Shown here one piece after another: positions 14,894 through 23,017 of a stretch of 25,208 nucleotides of DNA. The stretch's first letter is position 1. Each line of letters opens with the position of its first letter. The notes under the pieces were generated by a model, which ran no database searches, was not told the DNA's origin, and saw only the letters and a program-made list of their open reading frames with translations. The stretch is from Pseudomonadota bacterium. GTDB taxonomy: Bacteria; Pseudomonadota; Alphaproteobacteria; Acetobacterales; Acetobacteraceae. The stretch covers positions 1 through 25,208 of the forward strand of contig JAKAZJ010000003.1 in assembly GCA_021826565.1 (NCBI GenBank), in the 5' to 3' direction. The position numbers and the translations under genes were made by a program.

Positions 14894-16870
14894 ATGGGCA
14901 TCGGCGCTCACGCAATCCGCCTGACCCGCATTCTCGCCGAAGCCGGTGCGTTTCCGCCCGGCGCACGGGTGATGGAGCTGGGCAGCCAGGATTTTGCCCC
15001 GGATCTTGCAAGCGCTCATGCATCCATTGCTCGTGAGTTCGGCTTTTCGGGCGTCGAGGACATCAAGCTGCCGCGGGACCTTTATCGCCGGATGGGCTGC
15101 TCCGTGTACGAGTGCATTGACCTCGATGGCCACCATAACGCGCGGACTTTCGACCTGAACGAGGATCTGCGGACGAAATACAAGTTCGACGCGACATTCA
15201 ACGTTGTTACCAATCATGGCACGACCGAGCATCTTTTCAACCAGCTGCAAGCATTTCGAAACATTCATGATATGACTGCGGTTGAGGGCGTCATGCTCCA
15301 TGCGCTGCCGTTCCAGGGCTACCAGAATCACGGCCTGTTCAACTACCAGCCCTCGATGTTCCTGGACCTGGCAGTAGCGAACGATTACGAAATGTTGGGC
15401 GTGTTCCTCAGTGTCAACGATGACTTGTTCGACTATGACGAGGAGTTTCTTCAGAGAAATGCCGTCCTCAGCGTCGAGGATGTTCTGGTGATGGCGGCCC
15501 TGCGAAAGCGGAAGGACGAGGGCTTCAAACCTCCCTACGACGGCCGGTATTTCGCGGTCAACGGGCGTGGCGGCATCGAGCCACTGGGGCAGGTCGGATC
15601 AACCAGGCGGTTCGGTTCATTGACGGTTGACCGGGGTCCGGCGGGAAGCAGCGACCTGGTGCTGCACCAGGAGCCGGTGACTCCTTTCCGGATAATAACG
15701 CCCATCTGGGGACGCGATTATGCCCAGGCATTTGTCGATATGTCATTGCCGTCACAGCTTGGTGTCGGGAATCTCGGTGCATTTGGCCCGGGTCAAGCGA
15801 CTTACACGATCGTCACGACCGCGTCCGAGATGCGGTTGATCCGGAGCTCTCCGGCGTTTGTTCGATTGTCCGAGATGATGAACACGGAATTCGTGCTTCA
15901 TGTGGCGCTGCCCGGAGAAAGCTCCTATGAGCGGATGACCCGCTGTTACAATCTGGCTCTGGAACGTGTGCGCGGACCCCAGACGTGTCTGTTCCTCACC
16001 GCCGATGATTTCTATGCCGACGGTCTGTTCCGCACCGTTATCCAGCAGATTGCGACGGGCAAAAAGGTTGTTCTTGTCCCTACGTTGCGGGTGATCCTGG
16101 AATCATTCCGGCTCGATCTCCGGAGCCGCGATCTGGCGCATGCTCGACCTCGCGACCTGGTTCCGCTGTTATTGGCGCATGAGCATCCGATGACGACCTC
16201 CTGTGTTGTCAACTGCGCCACCGGCTTGATCCACGAATTGCCTGCCGAGACGCTGGTCCGCCGGGAGGATGGGTATCTTGGTCGATGGAACGTGATGCAT
16301 CCGCTTGCGATCCGCCTGGAACCGCCATTCGCGATGATCCGATCTACCATCGATTGGGATTTTCCGGTCGGACAGGTCCTGGATGTCGATGATATCTTCA
16401 TTATTCGTGATTCGGATCTGGGATTTGTCGTGAGCGCGACGCCGCGGGGGTATAGCCAGGAGTACCCCCTGGGTTACGTTGCCACGACCCAGCAGCGAAT
16501 CGACAACCTTATCCGCTGGTTGAATATCGGGTGGGCATTGAATTACCATATTCTCCAATTCTCGCAGCCTGTGTATGTCCATGCTGCCGATCTGGACGAG
16601 ACCTGGGCTGACATGGTGGCGGAGCTCGATCGGGTCTGCGGGCCATTTTCACGGTATATCGAGGCACATCAGACTCGCAGGGTTCCGCTGCACATGCGTC
16701 GCGGCCAAGAGTGGCTGCGTGCCTGTGCTATCGAGAAAATCAACTGGCCCATGGAGGCGCGCAGGCGCTTGGCCGCAGGTTTACGGCGAACACGCAAGAA
16801 TCTTCTGGTCCGGACGATCCGCTACGGGCGCCGAAAGGTCGATGGATTGAGGCGACGACTTGGTGTATGA
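14894..16870 (+). CDS. Two-domain protein: methyltransferase-like N-terminus, glycosyltransferase-like C-terminus
   Basis: This is a 658-residue protein I cannot name. Residues 1-240 resemble a SAM methyltransferase: VMELGSQDF at 26-34 sits where motif I would be but lacks the GxGxG pattern. THEN-like NHGTTEHLFNQ (107-117) and an ALPFQGYQNHGLFNYQPS stretch (137-154) resemble methyltransferase-like proteins of glycan loci. Residues about 265-610 form a second domain that opens PFRIITPIWGRDYAQAFVDM and continues with SLPSQLGVGNLGAF and an Asp-rich FLTADDFYADG segment near 385. It reads like an uncharacterised glycosyltransferase-like family. The last 35 residues are strongly basic, as in membrane-associated tails. 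GGAG eight bases before ATG 14894 supports the start. Codon use is visibly AT-richer than in flanking genes. The probable role is assembling or modifying the glycan; this is inference. Confidence 0.7.
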   Translation: MGIGAHAIRLTRILAEAGAFPPGARVMELGSQDFAPDLASAHASIAREFGFSGVEDIKLPRDLYRRMGCSVYECIDLDGHHNARTFDLNEDLRTKYKFDATFNVVTNHGTTEHLFNQLQAFRNIHDMTAVEGVMLHALPFQGYQNHGLFNYQPSMFLDLAVANDYEMLGVFLSVNDDLFDYDEEFLQRNAVLSVEDVLVMAALRKRKDEGFKPPYDGRYFAVNGRGGIEPLGQVGSTRRFGSLTVDRGPAGSSDLVLHQEPVTPFRIITPIWGRDYAQAFVDMSLPSQLGVGNLGAFGPGQATYTIVTTASEMRLIRSSPAFVRLSEMMNTEFVLHVALPGESSYERMTRCYNLALERVRGPQTCLFLTADDFYADGLFRTVIQQIATGKKVVLVPTLRVILESFRLDLRSRDLAHARPRDLVPLLLAHEHPMTTSCVVNCATGLIHELPAETLVRREDGYLGRWNVMHPLAIRLEPPFAMIRSTIDWDFPVGQVLDVDDIFIIRDSDLGFVVSATPRGYSQEYPLGYVATTQQRIDNLIRWLNIGWALNYHILQFSQPVYVHAADLDETWADMVAELDRVCGPFSRYIEAHQTRRVPLHMRRGQEWLRACAIEKINWPMEARRRLAAGLRRTRKNLLVRTIRYGRRKVDGLRRRLGV

Positions 16871-16984
16871 TGTTTTTTTCCGAATCGAAGCTGGCGAGTC
16901 TTACTGGACGCCGATCGATAATTTCTTTTCCGATATACTGCCGGAATGTCTATTGGCAGCGGAACATGCATCGGGAGATGTCGT
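16871..16984 (+). other. AT-rich 114-base gap; possible weak promoter
   Basis: This is the longest gap inside the glycan cluster and is AT-rich. T7 at 16873-16879 follows the previous stop but has no stem before it, so it is not a standard terminator. TATACT at 16934-16939 is one base from the -10 consensus, and GATAAT lies at 16917-16922; neither has a recognisable -35 at proper spacing. GGGAG at about 16972 serves the next gene. Confidence 0.3.
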
Positions 16985-17746
16985 ATGATCGAATGGATTT
17001 GCCGACTGATGGGCCACAAGCCGGGTAGCAGCGTCCCAGTGGTGGGCGTGAGCCCATTCGATCGCCATCGGCAGGAGGCCATTCGGGCGCTCTCCGACGG
17101 GGTGGCGGCCGTATATGGCTATGATATCGAAGGCGATATCGCCGAGTTCGGCACGATGACCGGACAGACCGCCGCCGGTCTCGCAAAGGCGATCTCCGAA
17201 TGTGATACCCACCTGGGCTACGCGTTGAACCTTTACGGAACGATGCCGCGGCGCCTACATCTGTTCGACAGCTTTTCGGGGCTGCCGGCCGCTGATAATC
17301 CTGTTGATACCAGCGCGCCCCATGTCAAGGACGGCGTCTGGAGTGCAGGGTCCTGCACCGGTGTCGGTCCTGCCGAGCTGCACAGGATGGTTACCGCCAG
17401 CCTGCGCCACGATCGGGTCAGCATTTTCCAGGGGTGGTTCAAGGATACTGTCCCCGCCCTGCCAACCGGTACCCGATACGGATTGATCCATGTTGACAGT
17501 GATCTGTATGCATCCGCTGTCGATGTTCTGAACGGGTTGTTTTCCCGGGCGATGATCTCGGAGGGGGCCATGATCTATTTCGACGACTGGAACTGTAATC
17601 GAGCCTCCAATGCCTTCGGCGAGCGGCGAGCATGGCGAGAGTGCGTCGACCGTTTCGGCGTAGCATTCTCCGATGAGGGGCCCTACGGGATATTTGCTCA
17701 TCGGTTCACCGTCCACGCCTATCATGGAATGGAGAGAAAGTTATGA
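16985..17746 (+). CDS. TylF/MycF-family O-methyltransferase, first copy
   Basis: This 253-residue protein belongs to the TylF/MycF (macrocin O-methyltransferase) family of metal- and SAM-dependent sugar O-methyltransferases. GYDIEGDIAEFGTMTGQTA at 45-63 is the SAM loop, HLFDSFSGLP at 92-101 the next motif, and HVDSDLYAS at 169-177 plus YFDDWN at 198-203 carry the acidic metal ligands (Asp171, Asp173, Asp200, Asp201). It lacks the long N-terminal extension of its neighbour, so the two are not simple duplicates. ATG 16985 has GGGAG about eight bases upstream; an in-frame upstream ATG at 16946 lacks such a site. The stop overlaps the second TylF-like gene as ATGA. The probable job is methylating a hydroxyl of the glycan or its precursor. 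Confidence 0.82.
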   Translation: MIEWICRLMGHKPGSSVPVVGVSPFDRHRQEAIRALSDGVAAVYGYDIEGDIAEFGTMTGQTAAGLAKAISECDTHLGYALNLYGTMPRRLHLFDSFSGLPAADNPVDTSAPHVKDGVWSAGSCTGVGPAELHRMVTASLRHDRVSIFQGWFKDTVPALPTGTRYGLIHVDSDLYASAVDVLNGLFSRAMISEGAMIYFDDWNCNRASNAFGERRAWRECVDRFGVAFSDEGPYGIFAHRFTVHAYHGMERKL

Positions 17747-18603
17747 GATCGGTCCGTCGCCTGGTGCGAGCTGGCCTCCGACGCTACGGATACGACGTCG
17801 TTCGACTTGCTGCCCTGCCGGCGTCTCCTCAGCCGCAGGCGTCGGCGGAGTCGACCGCTTCCAACCCGCCGGAGGAGGATCACCAAGCGGCCAGCCAGCA
17901 CTACGAGCAGATCACCGGCCTTGGCGACATGGATTCGGACTTCCCGCCGATCTACGAGGCTTGCCGCCGCTTCTCCATGACGTCGGCGCAGCGCATGTAC
18001 GCGCTCAGCCGAGCCGTCCGCTATATCGAGAAGGCTGGAATTCCGGGCGAGATCGTGGAGTGTGGCGTATGGCGTGGCGGCAGCATGATGGTGGCCGCGA
18101 AGACTCTGCTCGACCTGAACTCCCGCCATCGCACTTTGCGCTTGTTCGACACCTACGAGGGGCTCCCAAAGCCCGACGACAACGATGTGGACGTTTGGGG
18201 GAACGATGCGGCCGACTGGTGGGAGCAGAAGCGTACTTCGGATCAGTCGTCCGAGTGGGCACTGGCCCGCCTCGATGAAGTCAGGGCGAATCTAGCGGCA
18301 ACCGGGTATCCTGAAGATCGGATGATTTATGTCAAGGGTATGGTAGAAGAAACCATCCCTGCCGAGGCGCCTGAGCAAATCGCCTTGCTCCGGCTCGACA
18401 CCGATTGGTACGCCTCGACTCGGCATGAAATGGAGCATCTGTTTCCCAGGCTCAGCCGAAACGGCGTCCTTATCATCGACGACTACGGGCACTTCAAGGG
18501 GGCCCGGAAGGCGGTGGATGAGTATATCGCCGCTCATGATCTACCGCTCATGTTGGTCCGGATCGACTACACCGGACGCCTGGCGATCAAGATCACCGAC
18601 TGA
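17743..18603 (+). CDS. TylF/MycF-family O-methyltransferase, second copy
   Basis: This 286-residue member of the same family is closer to the classical form. IVECGVWRGGSMM at 104-116 is the SAM-binding motif, RLFDTYEGLPKPDD at 133-146 matches the TylF FDTFEGLP signature, and RLDTDWYAST at 217-226 and IIDDYGHF at 244-251 provide the metal ligands (Asp219, Asp221, Asp246, Asp247). Residues 1-55 are a low-complexity Pro/Ala/Ser-rich extension. It is coupled to the first copy by an ATGA overlap, and sequence differences suggest different target positions on the sugar, or different sugars. A gap of 65 bases separates it from the ABC permease. Confidence 0.88.
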   Translation: MRSVRRLVRAGLRRYGYDVVRLAALPASPQPQASAESTASNPPEEDHQAASQHYEQITGLGDMDSDFPPIYEACRRFSMTSAQRMYALSRAVRYIEKAGIPGEIVECGVWRGGSMMVAAKTLLDLNSRHRTLRLFDTYEGLPKPDDNDVDVWGNDAADWWEQKRTSDQSSEWALARLDEVRANLAATGYPEDRMIYVKGMVEETIPAEAPEQIALLRLDTDWYASTRHEMEHLFPRLSRNGVLIIDDYGHFKGARKAVDEYIAAHDLPLMLVRIDYTGRLAIKITD

Positions 18604-18668
18604 TCCGTCACGCGCGGTCGCCGGTTCGGTCGCTGGCCCCGGGACCCAGATTTGGCTATGCACCTCTC

Positions 18669-19514
18669 ATGCTGAAACGCCTCACTACCATGCCGGATGA
18701 TCGGATCACCTTCGATGCCCGTGCGCCGCGGAAGCTGGCCCGGGCGATCGGCGATCTCATGATCGGATTCAGCCGCTGGCGACTGGCCTGGGCGTTGGCA
18801 TGGCTCGATATCCGCAATCGCTATCGCGGGTCGGTGCTCGGGCCGCTGTGGCTCAGCCTTTCCACCGGGATCATGCTGGCGGGGCTCGGGGTGCTCTATT
18901 CAGCCCTTTGGCACGAAACGCTGCGCAGCTATTTGCCGTTCCTCGCGGTCAGCCTGATCGTCTGGAATCTGATCGCGCAGATCATCTCGGATTCCACCAC
19001 CAGCCTGGTCCAGGCCGAAGGAATGATTCGCCAGATCCCACTTCCCTACACCACCCATGCCCTCCGGGGCGTGTTCCGCAACGTGATCATCGCCGCGCAC
19101 AATCTTCCGCTCATTCTCATCGTTTTCGCGGTCAGTCGGGTCGGGGTCGGTGCAGTGGCGCTCAAGGCTTTGCTGGGTTTCTCGGTGATCGGGATCGATG
19201 CGTTTGCCGCGGCGATGCTGCTCGGGATGTTGTGCGCGCGATTTCGTGATCTCGGGCAGATCGTGAACAGCATCATGCAGATCGCCTTTTTCATGACGCC
19301 GATTCTGTGGAAGCCGACCGCCCTCGGCCCCCGGGCGCGGCTTCTGATCCTTGATCCCTTCTACAGCGTGATGCAGGTCGTTCGCGCCCCGCTGCTCGGT
19401 CAGGCGGTCGGGCTCTCACTCTGGTTCTCGGCGATCGCCTTCTCCATCCTGCTCTGCGCCGTCAGCTTCGCGTTCTTCGTCCGCTTTCGCGGCCGCATCT
19501 CCTTCTGGGTCTGA
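18669..19514 (+). CDS. ABC-2 type polysaccharide export permease (Wzm-like)
   Basis: This 281-residue inner-membrane permease is of the type that exports lipid-linked O-antigen or capsule. After an amphipathic N-terminus (WRLAWALAWLDIRNRYRGSV near 37-56) come about six hydrophobic segments, with LGPLWLSLSTGIMLAGLGVL (about 57-76) as the first. The FMTPILWKP motif near 210 is a hallmark of Wzm/KpsM-type permeases. It partners with the ATPase gene three bases downstream. Starts at 18669 and 18690 are both ATG in frame; neither has a clear ribosome-binding site, and I took the first. Whether the cargo is O-antigen, capsule or another glycolipid is not decided by the sequence. Confidence 0.88.
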   Translation: MLKRLTTMPDDRITFDARAPRKLARAIGDLMIGFSRWRLAWALAWLDIRNRYRGSVLGPLWLSLSTGIMLAGLGVLYSALWHETLRSYLPFLAVSLIVWNLIAQIISDSTTSLVQAEGMIRQIPLPYTTHALRGVFRNVIIAAHNLPLILIVFAVSRVGVGAVALKALLGFSVIGIDAFAAAMLLGMLCARFRDLGQIVNSIMQIAFFMTPILWKPTALGPRARLLILDPFYSVMQVVRAPLLGQAVGLSLWFSAIAFSILLCAVSFAFFVRFRGRISFWV

Positions 19515-19517
19515 TCG

Positions 19518-20270
19518 ATGCCGCATATCCTGGTCGAGCGGATGGATATCGAGTTCCCGCTCTATCACATCTCCGGCCGCTCCCTGAAGAAGCGCCTCTT
19601 GTCGCGCGCTGGCGTCCGCTTACAGACCGACGTCGCCAACCGGGTGGTGGTGGCGGCGTTGCGCGACCTGTCCTTCCGGGTGGACCGCGGAGAACGGGTG
19701 GCTCTGGTCGGGCACAACGGCGCCGGCAAGACCACCCTGCTCCGCACGCTCGCCGGCATCTACCAGCCGGTGGCCGGGCGGCTGGAGGTGGTCGGCCAGA
19801 TCGGGTCACTCATCGACCCTTCCGCCGGTCTCGATGCCGATTCGACAGGGCGCGAGAATATCGCGCTGCGCTGCCTGTATCGCGGCATGACCCCCGCGGA
19901 GACGCGCGAACGGGTGGAGGCGATCGGTGCCTTTAGCGGCCTCGGCCAGTTCCTCGACGTGCCGATCCGCACCTATTCGGCCGGCATGTCGGTGCGTCTG
20001 TCCTTTGCAATCGCCACCATGATAGAGCCGGAAATATTGCTGATGGATGAATGGCTCGCCGCCGGTGACGCCGAATTCCAGCAGCTCGCGCATCGCAAGC
20101 TCGAACATCTGGTGGCTGAAGCCGATATCCTGGTGCTGGCCACCCACAGCATGGCCATCGCCCGCTCCTGGTGCGACCGGGCCATCCGGCTGGAGAATGG
20201 CCGCATCGTCGATGACGGGCCGGTGGCGGCGGTGGTGGCGGCCATCGAGTCGGCCGGTTTGAGCGGATGA
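19518..20270 (+). CDS. ABC transporter ATP-binding protein (Wzt-like, no carbohydrate-binding domain)
   Basis: This 250-residue ATPase is the partner of the preceding permease. Walker A GHNGAGKT is at 65-72, the Q-loop at Gln94 (VGQIGSLID), the signature YSAGMSVRLS at 153-162, Walker B ILLMDEW at 173-179 and the H-loop His210 (LATHS). The N-terminal EFPLYHISGRSLKK is typical of polysaccharide-export ATPases. At 250 residues it lacks the 150-200-residue C-terminal carbohydrate-binding domain of O9a-type Wzt proteins, so chain recognition by that route is not expected. It ends in an ATGA overlap with the RmlD-like gene. KpsT-like or O-antigen Wzt naming is open. Confidence 0.92.
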   Translation: MPHILVERMDIEFPLYHISGRSLKKRLLSRAGVRLQTDVANRVVVAALRDLSFRVDRGERVALVGHNGAGKTTLLRTLAGIYQPVAGRLEVVGQIGSLIDPSAGLDADSTGRENIALRCLYRGMTPAETRERVEAIGAFSGLGQFLDVPIRTYSAGMSVRLSFAIATMIEPEILLMDEWLAAGDAEFQQLAHRKLEHLVAEADILVLATHSMAIARSWCDRAIRLENGRIVDDGPVAAVVAAIESAGLSG

Positions 20271-21160
20271 CCAGCCCGCTGCGCGTCTTGGTGATCGGCG
20301 GCTCGGGCTTCGTCGGGCGCGCGCTGCTCGACCGGCTCGGTCCGGACCGCGGGCTTGGAACCTGGCACCGAACACCGCTGCCGAGTGGCATCCGATACGA
20401 CGCCGCCACCGACCCTCCCGCCTCTCTGCTCGCGGCGTTGCCGGCCGGCTTCACCCATGCGGTTTTGTTGCATGGACTGATCGACGTGGAACGCTGCGCC
20501 GCCGACCCGGCCGGGACCGCGGCGATCAATGTCGCGGCGATGAGCCGCATGATCGACGCGGTTCTGGCCTTCGGTATGACCCCGGTATTTGCCTCATCCG
20601 ACTATGTCTTTGACGGTGCGCGCGGCGGATACCGGGAAGCCGATCCACCCTCACCCAGCACCGAATATGGCCGACAGAAGCTCGCGATCGAGCAGCGGAT
20701 GGCGACCCTGGGCGAGCGCGGTTTGACGGTGCGGCTGTCGCGGGTGATCGGGATAAGGCGCGGCACACATAGTGTGCTTGGCCCGCTGGCGGAGGAGTTT
20801 CGTGCCGGCCGGGCCGTCCGCTGCGCCATCGACCAACGCTTCTCGCCGGCCGATGTGGACGATACGACGAGCGTGTTGATCCAATTGATGGAGACGGGTG
20901 CCAGCGGGCTCTACAACCTCGCCGGCCCCGAGCCGGTGACCCGGATGGAACTGGCCGTGGCGCTGCGAGATGCCGTCCGTGCAATCGATCCGTCGGTGCA
21001 ACCCACGCTCATTCCCTGTCGGCTGAACGAGCTGCCGTTCCGCGAGGTCCGGCCGCTTGATACGTCGCTGGCGATCGATAAGCTGCTCGACCGAACCGGC
21101 TGGCACTTCCGTGACGTCAGCACGCTCTGCGCCCAGGTCGCGGCCGAGATGTTCGCATGA
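20267..21160 (+). CDS. NAD(P)-dependent sugar-nucleotide reductase/epimerase (RmlD-like SDR)
   Basis: This 297-residue SDR is of the RmlD substrate-binding type, like dTDP-4-dehydrorhamnose reductase. GGSGFVG at 11-17 binds the cofactor. FASSDYVFDG at 108-117 matches the RmlD STDYVFDG motif closely, and the catalytic pair is Tyr134 and Lys138 (YGRQK). It would reduce the 4-keto group of an NDP-sugar, finishing the pathway begun by the dehydratase-like gene at 8750. No RmlA/RmlC homologue is seen, so plain dTDP-rhamnose synthesis is not encoded here. The start overlaps the ABC ATPase stop and the stop overlaps the glycosyltransferase start, both as ATGA. Confidence 0.86.
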   Translation: MTSPLRVLVIGGSGFVGRALLDRLGPDRGLGTWHRTPLPSGIRYDAATDPPASLLAALPAGFTHAVLLHGLIDVERCAADPAGTAAINVAAMSRMIDAVLAFGMTPVFASSDYVFDGARGGYREADPPSPSTEYGRQKLAIEQRMATLGERGLTVRLSRVIGIRRGTHSVLGPLAEEFRAGRAVRCAIDQRFSPADVDDTTSVLIQLMETGASGLYNLAGPEPVTRMELAVALRDAVRAIDPSVQPTLIPCRLNELPFREVRPLDTSLAIDKLLDRTGWHFRDVSTLCAQVAAEMFA

Positions 21161-22185
21161 GCACCCCGCCTACCGTGTCGGTTGTAATGCCGAACCGCAA
21201 TCATGCCGCGCTGCTGCCGCGCGCGCTCGGCGCGCTGGCCTGTCAGACCCGGCAGGCAGACGAGATCATCGTCATCGACGATGCGTCCACCGATGACAGC
21301 AGGTCGGTGATCCGCGGTTTCATGCGACGATTGCCGCAGCTGCGCCTGATCACGAACCCCGAGCGGCTCGGCGTGGTCGGGGCGCTCAACCGGGGATTGC
21401 ATGAGGCCCGTGAGACCGTCGTCTATTGCGCCGCCGCGGACGATGCGTGCGACCCGGAATTGTTCGAAACCCTGCTCGGCGAAATGGCGGCGCATCCGGC
21501 GGCGGCTCTGACTTGCGCCGAGGCGCGCCTCGTGAGCGACGATGGCGCGTTCCTGGGATTTCGTCCGATCGTCCTGCCGCGCCGGCGCGCGAGCTACGTT
21601 GCACCGGCGGAAGCGGCGAGGCTGCTCGCCCGCCTCGACAACTGGGTGCTCTCGGTGGTCACACTCTATCGGCGCGATCTCGTGCTGGCCGCCGGTGGGT
21701 TCGACCCGCGACTCGGTGCGCTGTGTGACAGTTTCCTCGCGCGCGCGCTGGCGCTCGAGCACGGGTTCGTGTTCGTCCCGCGCGTGCTCGGCACCTGGAA
21801 CGTGCAGCCGGCCAGTGTTTCGCGCAGTGCCTCCACCGATCCCGCGGCGCTTGACGAGATGGTACGGGCTGGATCGGAGCGGATCGCCGCCGATGGCGGG
21901 CGGATATTTCCGCCTGGCTACGGACCGGTGTTCCGCCGTCGCCTGCGATTCGCCGCCGCCCGCCTCGCGGTGGAGGCGCCTCGCTTCGAACCCGCGCGAG
22001 TCGCCGCGCTGGCGGGGATCAGTCCGCGCGTGGCGCAATCGATGGCCCGGCTGCCACCCCGCTTGCGTCGGCTTGCCATGCTGAGCTGGCTCGCGTTACG
22101 CCTGCGACCGATGGCACCGTTGCCGCTGCTCACCAGCGCGGCGATTCGCCTGGCCCGGGGCAAGGCAGCCCGCCGTCCCAGTTGA
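21157..22185 (+). CDS. Glycosyltransferase family 2
   Basis: This 342-residue GT-A-fold glycosyltransferase begins with VSVVMPNRNHA at 7-17, the usual GT2 opening. VIDDASTDD at 39-47 holds nucleotide-binding acidic residues, and AAADDACDP at 92-100 supplies the DXD-type metal site. GALNRGL at 75-81 is another family hallmark. The C-terminal 100 residues are Arg/Ala-rich and could form amphipathic helices for membrane contact. It is the only unambiguous glycosyltransferase in the window, which is few for an exported polysaccharide. It adds one sugar to the growing glycan on the cytosolic face; donor and acceptor are unknown. ATG 21157 overlaps the upstream stop. Confidence 0.9.
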   Translation: MSTPPTVSVVMPNRNHAALLPRALGALACQTRQADEIIVIDDASTDDSRSVIRGFMRRLPQLRLITNPERLGVVGALNRGLHEARETVVYCAAADDACDPELFETLLGEMAAHPAAALTCAEARLVSDDGAFLGFRPIVLPRRRASYVAPAEAARLLARLDNWVLSVVTLYRRDLVLAAGGFDPRLGALCDSFLARALALEHGFVFVPRVLGTWNVQPASVSRSASTDPAALDEMVRAGSERIAADGGRIFPPGYGPVFRRRLRFAAARLAVEAPRFEPARVAALAGISPRVAQSMARLPPRLRRLAMLSWLALRLRPMAPLPLLTSAAIRLARGKAARRPS

Positions 22186-22210
22186 TTCAGTCCTACATGT
22201 CAGGTTCGTG

Positions 22211-22897
22211 ATGTCCAGACCAGATCAGACGGTTGAGCCGCAATACGACGTACTGATGCGCACCCGCGACAAGCACGGTGTCAGTCGACTGGGGATCATG
22301 GTGAATGAGTCCTGGAACGAGGACCCGAAGCGCACCTTGTTCACCCTGGCGCGCTACAAATTTGTCGCCCGGATGCTCGAGGGCCGGTCGCGGGTGTTGG
22401 AAGTCGGGTGCGCCGATGCGTTCGGCACCCGGATCGTGCAGCAGTCGGTGGGCGCGGTTACCGCGGTGGATTTCGATCCGCTGTTCATCGCCGACGTCGC
22501 CGAGCGCAGCAATCCGCACTGGCCGATGAGCAGCTTCGTCCATGACATGCTGTCCGGACCCGTGCCCGGCACGTTCGACGCCGTCTATGCGCTGGATGTG
22601 CTCGAACATATCGATCCCGGGTCTGAGCATCTGTTCGTCCGCAACGCCCTTGCCTCGTTGACGGCGGAGGGGGTGGCGATCTTCGGGATGCCCTCGCTCG
22701 AGTCGCAGGCCTACGCCTCGTCGCAGAGCAAGGCCGGGCACGTCAATTGCAAAACCGGAGCCGACTTCAAGGCGTTCATGCAGCAATTCTTCCACACCGT
22801 GTTCCTGTTCTCGATGAACGACGAGGTGGTGCATACCGGCTTCTACAAGATGGCCCATTATCTGCTGGCGGTCGGTTGCCAGCGGCGTGGCGGGTGA
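22211..22897 (+). CDS. Class I SAM-dependent methyltransferase
   Basis: This 228-residue methyltransferase has motif I VLEVGCADAFGTRIV at 62-76, an acidic VDFDP at 86-90 and a YALDVLEHI segment near 129, typical of the UbiG/Methyltransf_11 type. GHVNCKTGADFKAFMQQFF near 178 resembles related methyltransferases of glycan clusters that carry an HVN(C)-type loop. ATG 22211 is preferred over the adjacent GTG 22208; AGG lies about eight bases before it. It is the last gene of the polysaccharide block, 25 bases after the glycosyltransferase and 120 before an unrelated gene. The substrate is unknown. Confidence 0.83.
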   Translation: MSRPDQTVEPQYDVLMRTRDKHGVSRLGIMVNESWNEDPKRTLFTLARYKFVARMLEGRSRVLEVGCADAFGTRIVQQSVGAVTAVDFDPLFIADVAERSNPHWPMSSFVHDMLSGPVPGTFDAVYALDVLEHIDPGSEHLFVRNALASLTAEGVAIFGMPSLESQAYASSQSKAGHVNCKTGADFKAFMQQFFHTVFLFSMNDEVVHTGFYKMAHYLLAVGCQRRGG

Positions 22898-23017
22898 TCG
22901 CGGTTCCCGTGGCAGTCGATAGAGGCTGACGCCGAGGCGTGGCGCACGGGGCGCTCTGTCATTCCGTCCTGGCCCCGGATTTGCTTCAACATTCCCACCC
23001 ACCCCGAAGCGACCCCC

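Noticed and set aside
16871..16880. Intrinsic terminator suggested by the T7 run
   Set aside because: No GC-rich inverted repeat precedes the T-run.
20267..21160. Part of a dTDP-rhamnose pathway (rmlD)
   Set aside because: No rmlA or rmlC is present and the RmlB-like protein is atypical, so only the family, not the pathway, is supported.
22898..23017. Terminator or promoter between the glycan cluster and the transglutaminase gene
   Set aside because: The 120-base gap shows no stem followed by a T-run and no -35/-10 pair with proper spacing; I see nothing supportable in it.
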